A DNA stretch of 64,000 nt from Piezodorus guildinii (Eukaryota; Arthropoda; Insecta; Hemiptera; Pentatomidae): positions 43,794,139-43,858,138 of the forward strand of contig CM041292.1 in assembly GCA_023052935.1 (NCBI GenBank), read 5' to 3'. The notes beneath the pieces are model-generated. The model made no database searches, was not told where the DNA came from, and saw only the letters and a program-made list of their open reading frames with translations. Each line of letters opens with the position of its first letter. Position 1 is the stretch's first letter. Below are positions 11,090 through 21,822 of this stretch, in pieces. Position numbers and translations under genes: made by a program.

Positions 11090-11451
11090 TTAAACCGTCC
11101 TCTCAGGAGATGCGAGGTATTTTCTCCTCCTCTGGGACATTGGGACAGAAGCCAGTTTGACATCGAGGTTAGCCCGTATAGTGGCGTTTCGTATCCTATT
11201 TCTCCTTGCCTGTCTCTCTATTTTTCTAAAATTATTCATTTCCATAGCCTGGACTATCAAGAGCTCCTGTGTTTCGAGGTAAGAGTCCACGATTCTGAGG
11301 AGTACGATAGGATAGGAAGGAATGCCGAATTATATACGGCTAATATTTGGTCCGCTTTGACAGCTCTCTTCTCCTCAGAAAACCCCGCCTGACCATAAAG
11401 AACGTTACTCCCTGCCCTCCAATTCTTTGGGCCACTTCTCCTATATAGCAT
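11090..11451 (-). pseudogene. LINE reverse transcriptase C-terminal fragment
   Basis: The minus-strand frames carry the thumb/C-terminal region of an RTE-type LINE: VYNSAFLPILSYSSESWTLT (11257-11451), then MEMNNFRKIERQARRNRIRN in another frame (11090-11290). There is no active-site region and the frame is broken, so it is a dead fragment. Confidence 0.65.
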
Positions 11452-11879
11452 TTTTCTTCACAATAGTATAAGAAGAAAAGAATGGATTAAAGTATACAAT
11501 AAAACAAAAGACTGAAATAAATTAATAAATTCTGATTGATTAATGTGTTGAAAAAAATTTTGTTTATTTACAATTCATTTTTGTTTGTCCTCCAAATTGC
11601 TATTTGCCATCTGGAAAAAAAATGCAATATGCAATATGTGTTAACTTCCGAAAAAGTAGGTGGAATCAAGGCATGTCTAGGCCACCGCCTCAAAAGTCGT
11701 CGGGGCGGGATGTACGGGTTGTTGTTGAAGTTCAAGTGTTAGGGCCCATAGAACATAACTAATTATTGAAACTGATTCATTATAATTGATCCATCAACTA
11801 AGTAAAATATGAGCTATAAATAATCAATTTTCTTTTTGAATTTATATTTGATTTAAAATATCATGTTTGTTAAGCGTCT
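11452..11879. other. No feature recognised
   Basis: AT-rich sequence without a convincing open frame, repeat match or element end. Confidence 0.5.
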
Positions 11880-14510
11880 GTTTGGAATGGCAGTAGGTAT
11901 TGGAACAGCTGGGACTTGAATGATGGTAGGGAAGAAGCATGGCGGATAAGAGAATCTAGGGAATTCCAGAGAGTATAGAGCGGACAAGAAAGGAATGATC
12001 AAAAGTTGTTGTTCTATGAGTAAGAATGTAAAGGTCAGAAATGCGCGATCTTGTTTGGAGGGAACGGACTAATGATTTACATTGCAGAAGTCTGTGGATA
12101 TAGGGAGGTAGCGGATTGGGAGTTGATGGTTTGGTAAAGGAATGATCCTAGGAAATATACGAGGGCAAGGACCCACTTTACCTCACTGTATAAATGCATC
12201 ACATGAGACCTCTTCGGTGTGCCGAGGACAAATCTTGAAAATATGTTCATGATTTTCTTTAGCCAGTCCTCGAGCTAAGTTGTTGCAGCCAAAGTTGGGT
12301 AAAATAAGTAAGGATACAAGGAGCTTAAGGTTGGATAGTGGAAGAAGATGGTGGGAGCGATGGAAAATTTTGAGGGTACTCATTGTTCTTCGGGAGATTT
12401 GGGTAAGATGGAGTTTCCAGGAAAGGGTTTGGTCAATGGTAATACCTAGATTTTAGACTGAGGCAGTGAAGGTGATTAGGTGATCATTTAGAGTTAGACT
12501 TGGAAATGAAGTATGGGATCTGAGGAGGGAATTGGAACGTTGCCCAGGCACAGATTCTATCCACGTCTTTCTGAATATTGGCAAATGCTACTAAAGACTC
12601 GGTGGGAGAGAGGGATAAGTAGATCTGGAAATCATCAGAGTATAAGTGATGGATGGAATTGGGAAGATCATTGATATATGAATTAAAAAGAAGAGGATGC
12701 TTGAACCCTGGACCACACCTGCCGAAAGGGCAAGAAAGGAAGATACAGGATGCTTAGGAATCGTGACATCTAGAGTCCTATTAGAGATAAATGATTTAAA
12801 CCAATGAATAGTGTAGTTAGAAAAGAATAAAGGCTGTAGTTTGGAAAGAAGGATAGAGTGATCAAGTTAGTCAAAAGCTGTTGAGAAGTCCAGAAGTATT
12901 ATTACTGTCGTTTCTTATCATCTATGGCGGTATGTATGTCGCTAGTGTTTTGAGGAGGGCGGATTGTGTGGAAAAGCCAGGTCGAAAACCATATTGGAAA
13001 GAATCATGAAGTTTTATCGTTTCGAGGAAATTAGACAATTGTGACAGGACAATTCTTTTTAAAGGTTGGATAGAATGGAAATTGGGCGATATTATTTAGA
13101 GGATGTAGGGTTAGAGGTTTTATTTATAGATTGAACTATTGTTTTTTTCTGGTTTAACTGGTAGGATGTCCGGAAGGCATAATTTTAGTAATTTGGCAGG
13201 GCCATCAAATACTTTGGAGTTGGTATGGGATTTTACAACAAAGGGGATAAGGTCAGTTGATGAGATATCGGAAAAATGGAAATTATCAGGATTAAATGAT
13301 GGAATTGAAGAAAAATCGAGAGGAAATGGTTTAGAATTATTAAATGAGGTAGATGGAAAGTAAAAATTAAATTCATCGGGTGAGACTTGAAAGACTGGTG
13401 AGGAAGATGATTTGCAGAGTGAGAGTTTGCGGAGGAGTTGCCATTTCGACTTGGAATCGGTAGCAGAGGAGAAGGCTTCGTGAAAGTAGATAGATTTTGC
13501 ACGTCTAATTTTTGTCTGAGTCATATTGCGGAGTGTCTGAACGCTTGGTAGTCATCTGTCAGTCTTGGACGTCTAAAGCGTCTACAGGCTGTCTCACGCC
13601 TCTTTTGAAAATCTTTTATTTCTGGACTCATCCAAGGAGCGGGACGGCGACGGAAGGTACAGATTTTGAGAGGAGCATGTTTGTCTGAGGAGATTGGAAG
13701 TGAGAATGTCAACCATTGAATCTATGGTCGAACAGATAGAAATTTTATTCAAATTCATGGATTCTATGTCAAATGAAATATTTTCTCGGGTGAGATTATA
13801 TAGGTTTCGGAAAGTTGACGCTTTGGGAAGGAACGCTGAAGTTATAAAATTGTATGAAATTTGGATAAGATCGTGAGATGATAGGAACGATACTGGCAGT
13901 AGAGAAGTTGAAAGAAGGTTTTGAATGGAATCAATGATATTTAGATCAAGCCAGGTGTCGGAATGGTGAATGTGATGGGTTGGAGCATATTGAACGATGA
14001 ACAGATGAAGAGAAAACAAGAGGTTATAAAGGTAATGTCTATCATTGGAGTCAGAAAGGAGGTTGGTATTAAAATCACCGCATATTATGATCTTATTATA
14101 CAGGAGGATATAGTTGTAAAGAACTGATTCAAAAGATGGACCAAAAGGTATTAAAGGGGGGCGGTGCACAACAGCATAGAGGAGAGGGATTGTACTGTAA
14201 GAGATTTCGACGAAAAGGAATTCGATATGAGGAGAATCGGAATTGAAAGAGCCATATAGGCCACGAGATTTCAGGCTATTGTGGACATAAAGTCCGACAC
14301 CTTCGCCAGTCCGGCCAATAAGGTCATGGCGGATAAAGGAGTAATTATGGAGCGAAACAGAAGAGGAAGGAATATAGGACTTTAGCCATGTTTCGGAGAC
14401 TACGATGATGTGGTAGAAATTTTGGGGAAAATAATGAAGAAATCCGTCGAATTGGGCGGGTAAGGACTAGGCGTTGACATGACAGGCAGTTAGGACATTA
14501 GATACGTAGG
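11880..14510 (-). pseudogene. Degenerate CR1/L2-type LINE
   Basis: Read on the minus strand: an endonuclease with VSETWLKS and RTGEGVGLYVHNSL (~14395-14260), GDFNTNLL (~14075) and the SSHD motif (~13880); a linker with PWMSPEIKDFQKRR (~13625); then RT pieces including LLDFSTAFD (~12900), YSDD at 12642-12631 (usual motif YADD) and a C-terminus ending near 11900. Stops and frameshifts are spread through it. The same family left fragments at 37093-37790 and 57650-57900. Length suggests most of the second ORF is present, but no first ORF was found. Confidence 0.75.
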
Positions 14511-14929
14511 AAATGAGGTAGAGAAGCAAATAGAATGTGAAGGGAGGACGCTAGAGTCACTACGTGATAAGCAAAAATATAAACAAAAGATTGAAATTTA
14601 AAAATACATATAAAATTAGGTGTAAACACTAGAACACAAAATCATATCTATTAAAATATAAAAACAAAATAACTTTGGCCAAAAGAAAATTATTAAATAA
14701 GATAATTGTTTGTTTATTAATTTAATGTAACTTTATATTACTGTGGCTAATCAGACGATGCTATAGTGGGATTCCTAAATTTGGTGTATTCAAGATTAAT
14801 GAGGATCTTAATCGAGTACCTGACATAGCACAGGCTCTGAACCACCGTTTTACGTCCCCTCCAAAACACGGCATAATCAAGAATTTTTTTAAAAATCCAA
14901 GGGCCACCTGCAGGTCTGAACCCATGATC

Positions 14930-16830
14930 TTGAACATAAGTCCACTGAATAGAGGAAGTTTACCCTAAAAAAGGTGCGTCATTTTATTTATTTTTTAATA
15001 TTGTTCAGGACTATTAGGTAGTGCTTAATCTAAGTTTTTGTCACTTCCACCCTTTTGCTTCGTCTGCCATCTTGAAAAAAATGTTCAAAAGTGGCAGTTT
15101 TTGCCCTCCAGCTCATTTCCCGTATATTTTTCGATTTTAAGTGTACTTATAAAAATATAGACAATGAAATTTCAAAAAATTCGATACACGAAGATTTTTT
15201 GTAAGACCAAGAGTATTTGTGCTACGAGAAGGCAAAAATGGAGGAAAATTGGCGATTACGCAAACTTTTCACTTCCCACCTCAAAAACATGGAAAAGACT
15301 TGATTTCAGCGAAAAGTTTATAGGATGAAAATTTGTACAGATTTTAATTACCTTTAAAACCCCTTTCTTAAAAACTATTTTTACTAGCAGAATTAGGATC
15401 GGGGGTGAATTTAAGAAATACAGAATATTTTGTGATTCTGCCCTGGAACGCTGCTTGGTGAAATTTTTGATTTTTAATTAATGATATATCCATTTTATGA
15501 TATAAGCATTTTTTAATTACAAAAATGAATTGTAATACGCCCATAACGCAGTTATTTTTGAAGAAAGAGAAAAAAATTATTAGTGTTTTTAACCAAAAAA
15601 AAAAAAACGCAAATAATTATAAAAAGAACAAGAAGGAAAATTGATCTGTAATTTCAAGTAAAAAATTATAATAAATTTAATTCCTCCGAAAATTGGTTAT
15701 TATTGAAGATGGGGAAAAATCGAAAATACTTATGAGATCAAGACAACAGGATGAACAAAGAGACGAAAAAAAAAATCATTATAGTCAAGCTACAACTTAT
15801 AAAAGATGCGACTCCCTGATAACTCGGTTATTATTTTAATAAAAATCGAAAGAAAAGGACAGGAAACAGTAACGAAGTCCTCTATAAATGCTTTTGGTTT
15901 ATTATTTTCAATAGTAAACCTTTGCAATCGACCAAAAAAAAAATTACCCCCTCAAAATTAGAGGGCTTGCGTTTCAAGATTTGTAGAACCCGAATAACGA
16001 ATAAAAAAATTCGTTTCTACTAATTAATTAATAAATAAATAAATAGCATTACATGGGAATTAAAGTTTCTACAAAAAGTATCATTGAAATTGGTTAAGAA
16101 CTAGCTAAGATATAGCGTTTTAAAATTAGCAGTGGTGATATGCTATTTTCCTTTGAATTATTTATAGTTTTTCATATTAATTATGGCTTATCTACAGTTT
16201 TCATAGCTACTGATATTGTTATTTGGAAATAATAAACCATTGTGCAATAATTTGCAGTGTTTTTCTCTGCCTTATCTGATATAAATGATTCATATATGAT
16301 TTACATGCATTTTTCGTTGTCAAAAATTGGCGTTCCAGTGCGGAATCACAAAATAAACATTTTTAAGACAAGGGTTTTAAAGGTAATTAAATTCTGTACA
16401 TCTTTCATTCTATAAACTTTTCCTGAAATCATGTATTTTTCATGTTTTTGCGGCGGGAAGTGGAAAGAAAGTAAAAAGTTTACCAAATCGACAATTTTTC
16501 CCCATTTCCGCTTTCTCGTAGCTCAAATAGACTTGGTCTTGCAAAAAATCTTTATGTTTTTAATGTAATTTGCTGGAAATTTCTTGGCCAACATTTTTAT
16601 TAATACACTTAAAAATTGAAAATGTACGGGGAGCTGGAGCTGGAGGCCAAAAACTGAAAAAGTACCAAATTTTGAAAGTTTTTTCAAGATGGTGGACGAA
16701 GCTAAAGGGTGGGGATGACAAACACGTAAATTAAGCACTATCTAATGGTCCTAAAAATATTAAAAAGTAAAATAAAATGACGCACTTTGGATAGGGTGAA
16801 CCCTCCTTTTCAACCTCTATTGCTGAGGTT
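14930..16830. mobile_element. Foldback DNA transposon F1 with ~450-bp inverted repeats
   Basis: Two long inverted arms (~14935-15400 and ~16340-16830) face each other. Diagnostic parts are GGTGCGTCATTTTATTT near the outer end and GCCATCTTGAAAAAA further in. The outermost bases resemble ATAGAGG on both sides. A shared ACATA near each junction may be a short target duplication. The centre carries a separate ~390-bp repeat and no transposase. A relative lies at 48735-54412. Superfamily not determined. Confidence 0.7.
15880..16270. repeat. ~390-bp interspersed repeat R, copy 1
   Basis: Matches 43680-44095 over its length: both start near TTTGGTTTATTATTTT, contain AGAGGGCTT(G/A)CGTTTCAA, and end near AATAATTTGCAG. 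No coding potential. Either a nested element or part of foldback family interiors. Confidence 0.65.
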
Positions 16831-16871
16831 ACATAGAAGGCTGTTATGTTACTCACTATACAGGTGACCCC

Positions 16872-17815
16872 AAAAATTAACACAATTTCAATCATGGTTC
16901 TTAAACGAATAGAAAGTTATGTTAGTAAAGTAACATTTGAAATTATATAATACGAACATACCGGCACTGATGACCCAGTAGTTTTGCGCCCTTAAACCAA
17001 ATCAAACCAACAAACAGAAAGTTATATAACATATGGAGGAACATATTTATTATATAATGATGGAGTTTTTGTTGACCATTGAGAAATTAGATGAGGAAAA
17101 TGGTTGGGAGTGCGGTCATTTAATAGAAACACACATTAAAATAAGTACTATTTTAATATGTGTTTCTATTTAATGACCGCACCCCCAACCATCTTCCTTA
17201 TCTATTTATTATATAGAACAACCAGGCTTGTAATAGAATATATTATCTTAATGTTATTCTTTGTTTTTTGGGATAATAGCTCCAGAGTCACTAATTTCAT
17301 GAACCTGAAAGATGAGTTACAAAAAGAAGGTGAATAATTACTGAATAAATTCAGCAATTAATTTTACACAAAATGAACATTCAAAATACTTTTTACTCAA
17401 GGTTCATGTAAAATTGAAAATTAAATGAGGACTGAAATGCAGAAAACAAAAAATCACTTTCGAAAAATGAATTTTTTTACCAATCATGATCATGGAAACC
17501 AGCCTTGAGATTTCATCAAGGCTCAAAGACTAGCAAGTTCTTCTTAAATGAACAAAAAAATCTTTCTTTTCCATGAAAGACATACTTTTTTTTTTAAAAT
17601 AGTTTTACCAAATAAATTTGCAATATAAGCTGAATGGTAGAATGGTTTAAAAAAATAAATAAATGAAGCAAAATTGTATTTGAGAATGATCTTTATTTCT
17701 CATAAGGTGTAATTTTACAAGAATCTTATATTAACCTTAAAAAATTCCTTTTAATATAGACTTTTTACGGTATTATCATTGTTATAATGCCTATATAATT
17801 ATATATAAAAAATGT
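16872..17815. repeat. Duplicated ~0.85-kb block, copy 2
   Basis: Paralogue of 2035-3125. It lacks the Helentron-like insertion at TTTAAAAAAATAAATAAATG (~17646) but has gained a palindromic insertion at 17057-17202. No gene seen in it. Confidence 0.7.
17057..17202. mobile_element. 146-bp palindromic insertion, possibly Penelope-derived
   Basis: Two ~53-bp arms (about 17090-17142 and 17150-17202) are near-perfect inverse copies around AGTACT, including GGTTGGGAGTGCGGTCAT. The insertion is flanked by a 13-bp duplication TATTTATTATATA (17044-17056 and 17203-17215). The paralogous block at ~2210-2230 lacks it. The arm resembles the segment at 30028-30065, which belongs to a Penelope-related piece. 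Confidence 0.65.
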
Positions 17816-18282
17816 AAAATACTCAATATCTTCATACAGATTGACAGGAGTGGATAAAAAATATAAAGTTTTATTATCTATAATCGTTTCAACGTTCAAG
17901 TTACTTATAAAACTATCATATAAACCAGAGAAAACTTGAGAGGAAGTTATGTGGAGGGATAGATACTTTAGATACACAGGAATATACTTAAACTCAATAC
18001 AACATACAGGCTCGGGACCACCTTTTTAAGTCCCCATACATATATCTCTAATTAGTATTAAGCATTTCAGTTCTTTCAAAAACTAATGACATACAGAACA
18101 ACTTCACTTTCTCCAAATAGTACTTATTGAAAAATATAAATGATTTGTTTAAGTATGGGCTAAAACTGAGCATAAACATTTTCTATATTCCATAATATAT
18201 GTTTCTAAACATATCGACTCCAGGAATGATAGGTAACAGATATTTAATAATTTTCAATAATGTTTAACATACTGTGTTTCAG
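17816..18282. other. Receptor intron, SINE-A scrap only
   Basis: A short SINE-A fragment (CAGGCTCGGGACCACCTTTT, ~18007-18036) is the only recognised feature. The rest is AT-rich intron up to the acceptor at 18281-18282. Confidence 0.5.
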
Positions 18283-18351
18283 TCGAAGGAATTCAACACA
18301 CTGCTCTACCAGCTCATGATAGATGATACCACTAATGAAATTCTACATAAT
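18283..18351 (+). CDS. Gustatory receptor, shared exon 2
   Basis: A 69-bp phase-0 exon between acceptor GTGTTTCAG and donor AAT|GTAAGT. It encodes SKEFNTLLYQLMIDDTTNEI plus LHN, matching the intracellular stretch between TM6 and TM7 of gustatory receptors, where small exons are usual. It continues in phase from exons 1A and 1B and into the exon at 26921. Confidence 0.85.
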
Positions 18352-18478
18352 GTAAGTAGTATTGATTTTATTTTGAAGTATGAAAGTTACTCCCTTACTA
18401 TGCCATTTAAGGATTTAATTTACTTAAGATTATCATAATCTTTTCATTAACAAGCTTCCTTAGACAGTCTTGAATTTG

Positions 18479-18626
18479 TTGTTTATTTATTTAACGCCAC
18501 TTTATGCTGCTATGACTAATTGGAAAATGCTATAGTGGGAGTCCTAAATTTTGCCTATCCAGTGGTAATAAGGATAGAGATCTTTAAAGAGTACCTGACA
18601 TCGCACAGTCTCAGGACTACCTGATT
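18479..18626 (-). repeat. SINE-A copy 4, lacking the tRNA head
   Basis: The 3' half of SINE-A (tail GTTTATTTATTTAACGCC through CAGTCTCAGGACTACCT), minus orientation, 5' truncated. Confidence 0.75.
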
Positions 18627-18861
18627 GCTAGCCAACCCAACATAATATCTAAACAACAAATAAATAAACATATACACATATCCCACTTTAAAAAATTGGT
18701 ATATTACATTTTATATATAATTATTTTATTTTTTTATGTTCCATCTTGCCTACCACACCAGACTATCATTCTTTCATCAAATTCGCTGATTGTCAACATT
18801 TATTGACAGGTGTGAATAAAAAAATGTAAAGATAAAAAAAATTCATGTAAAAATCATATTT

Positions 18862-19020
18862 TTGAACATATGTTTAATTGTTTAGAGATTTTGTGTTGCA
18901 CAGTTTTGGGTTATTAATTTGTAATAATGCTTTTGATTTAATAAAATATGTTAAACCAACTTACAAGTTAACAACCTATAACTGCACAACACAAAACCTG
19001 TAAACAATTGAACATATTTT
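18862..19020. repeat. Short inverted-repeat (MITE-like) element
   Basis: Arms of about 60 bp (18862-18925 and 18961-19020) are inverse copies: TGTTTAATTGTTTAGAG faces the complement of its partner, and both hold TTTTGTGTTG. The loop is about 35 bp. No coding capacity and no clear target duplication. Confidence 0.55.
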
Positions 19021-19540
19021 CATACTTATGTTTTTAAACAAGTACTTAAAACAATTAATTACATTTCCTCCCAGCTTTTGTTCATGTCAAAGCTCTTTCT
19101 AAACACACTTCATTTCTATCTTTGACTAAATCTCTTTTCTCAATAGAACTAAGGAGGAGGAGTTGATGGTTTTCCAAAGATAAATTACTATGGTATATTT
19201 TACCAGAAGAATATCAAGACTTAAAGGAAAATGCAGTATTATTAGTCCAAGCAGTCATCCAAAATGCATTTTCAACATTTAGACTTATTGGTCCTAATAT
19301 ATAAGAAATGAATATTTTGATGATGGGAATCTGTGTTTCAACAATATTTCTTTTAGCTTTGGCAAAAGAGAGGTTATGCTTAATAGCACAGTTAATACTA
19401 GAATCAATATGATTGTGGTCAGGCTACAGTTTGAAGTACAGGACAAGTTAGATCAGGAAGCAATAAACAACATGGAGGATTTGTTCACAGAATTTAGAAA
19501 AAAACAACTCTTTTAACAGAATTCAAAAGGTGGTATGGAA

Positions 19541-19558
19541 ATATAATTTATATATATA

Positions 19559-19620
<62 letters not shown>
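19541..19620. repeat. (TA)n microsatellite, Ty3 integration site
   Basis: A long TA run directly abuts the 5' LTR. TA sequence resumes immediately after the 3' LTR at 26335, so the element inserted into a TA tract. Confidence 0.85.
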
Positions 19621-19623
<3 letters not shown>

Positions 19624-20305
19624 AATATACCCACTATAGAAGGAATTTTTTATTGTTAGAATTATTTTTATTTTATTTTGACAGGCTAACAATCTTATAA
19701 TTAATATTGTGTTATGCAGGCTAACAATCATGTTTAGGTATTGACAGCTTTAATTGTATGTTTATGGTCACTATTTTGGAAGCTTATTACAAATATGTAG
19801 ACTCCATTTTGGATACTAACCAAAACCACTGCCAGATCTATCTTCTAGTCTTAATTAATGAAATTCACATATTCCACAAGCCAGTTTTTAATATCCACTA
19901 TAATAGAAGAATCAATTATTTAAAAAGAAGATCCAGAATCAAAAATAAAACATTTGTTAAAGAAGAAACTTAATTTTGTTGGCTAGAGGTGAAGAGGGAA
20001 AAGGAAAACCCCGGAGAAAACCCAGAGAAACCAGGTAGAGAGAAAAGGTAGATCTGTTTTGACTGTGAAAGTGTGAGGACCTCCAGGAGTTAGAGCTGCT
20101 GTCAGAAGAATAGAAGTTAATATCAACATTGTTAGCCTGTTCATTACTTATTTATTTTGTAAGTTATAATTATAAGTTAATTATAAAAATTGTGCCTGAT
20201 TGTTATGAACCCAGACCTGAGAAAATAAAGTTTAGATTATTAAATATTGTGTAAATTAATTGTTTCCTTAAGAAATATTTGTTTTTTAAAAATAAGCATA
20301 TTATA
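19621..20305 (+). repeat. Ty3 5' LTR
   Basis: It begins TGTAATATAC and ends GCATATTATA, which are imperfect inverse copies. Homology with the 3' LTR stops at 20305, five bases before the primer-binding site. Confidence 0.9.
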
Positions 20306-20408
20306 TAATTTGGCACCCAACTAGGTGTGGCTTAATTTGTTAAAAATTAAGACACAGCAATCAGAGCACAAATCTTTACTTAAAAGTTTTTATTATTTAG
20401 ACAATAAT

Positions 20409-21822
20409 ATGGATAACCAGATAAATCTGTCTGACAGTGTAGACCCCAAGGATGTCATTCTGGGGAAATGTGATAGGGACGTAGTTTTAAAAGACAATCA
20501 AGAAGAGACGGTTGTCCGTCGTTTACAAGTAGAAAGTAGTTCGGATTATGTATCTAATGCAGAAATATTAAAACAAATGATGACTATGTTCACAAAAATG
20601 GACAAAAAATTGGAGGACTATAATGAAAAGTTTTCAAGAGCTTTCTTTGATTTAAAAATAGAACTCGAATCAAAAATAGAATCAGTAGAAAAAAATATAA
20701 AATTTAAAATCAGTTGAACAAAATTCGGTGATGTCTGAAAAAATTAAACAATGTGACAATAAAAGTATTGAATTATCAAATAAAATTGAAAATTTTTGCT
20801 CTGAATATAACAAAACAAAAGAGCGATTAGAATTGTTAGAATCTAAACACTATCAAGTAGTAAGGGAATTGAAGGAAAAATTGGTAGAGACCCGTAATAC
20901 TAGGCTTTATGAACATAACATTGATGGAGCAATAATAAATACTCGACTTCTTGATAAATTAAAATTTAGAGACAATATTCAAGATGACCCATACCAATTT
21001 ATCACAAAATTAAAATCCCTAATTAAATCATTTATGTCTTGGGAAGAAGTAAACAATTTAATAAAATCATGTTGCTCAGAAGCAGCATACTGTTGGCACT
21101 TATTAAATGAAAATAAATTTAAAAACTTTGAGGAATATGAGACAGAATTCATTTTAAATTTTGGATCAAATTCGTATAAGGCATATTTATTAGGAATTTT
21201 AAATGGAAAATATAATAATGATTTTAAAATGAGCCCAGCCGAATACCTTACACACTATTCCACAAGAATGGTTACGGCCAATGTAATAGATGAAAATACC
21301 TTATGTAGCCTATTTATAAGACATTTTGGGGAGAAAATATATGACATTTGTATAAATAGAAGGGTGGATACAATTTCAGAATTATTTAATGTTTTGAACA
21401 TGGTTCCAGAACAAAATATTATTGATGATCTGAGAAATTCTAAAAAAGAAAAATTTTTTTATCATCAAGATCAAACTAGTATAGGACGAAATGATAAGCA
21501 TCAAAATCCTGTAGGTAGTGATTCCCCAAAAAATTTTCGTAGAACAGAATATAGGAATTACTATAGAGGACGGAATTACAATACTAATTTTCGTGGACAG
21601 ACTTATGATTCAAGACGAGGTTGGAACCCTAGGTTCCACAATAATTCGAATAGTCAAATAAATAGAAGTAATGAATATGCTGTAAGGAACACTATGGTAC
21701 AAGAAAGTCCTAGAAGTGAATGTATTCAGTCCTTGAATAATGGGCCCACTTTTGGTGAACCACTCCTTGTTCCAAATGACATAAGGTCACCACCACAAAA
21801 TTCTAACAACAACCAATCATGA
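20409..21822 (+). CDS. Ty3 element Gag
   Basis: Structural capsid protein. The first segment (ATG 20409 to 20717) is acidic and coiled-coil-like. The second (20728-21822) continues the coiled coil, then a capsid-like helical region with CCSEAAYCWHLL, and ends in an Arg/Gly/Asn-rich tail (RNYYRGRNY) with no CCHC zinc knuckle. The two segments differ by one frame; the change falls around AAAATTTAAAATC (20699-20711), and one indel would make a single Gag of about 470 residues. The end TGA at 21820 lies in the same frame as pol. Confidence 0.75.

Larger units (their letters stand above)
14705..16871 (-). repeat. SINE-A copy 3, split by a foldback element
   Basis: The tail and body lie at 14705-14930 and the tRNA-related head at ~16830-16871, with a 1.9-kb foldback element between. 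Sequence beyond the head continues into the duplicated block, exactly as in copy 1. Confidence 0.7.

Noticed and set aside
13139..13363. Plus-strand frame of 74 codons
   Set aside because: Antisense of the degenerate LINE.
19140..19530. Possible LINE linker in receptor intron 2
   Set aside because: Only weak composition-level resemblance, with many stops.
19758..19973. 71-codon frame MFMVTILEAYYKYVD
   Set aside because: Lies wholly in the LTR and is repeated in the 3' LTR; no sign of a protein family.
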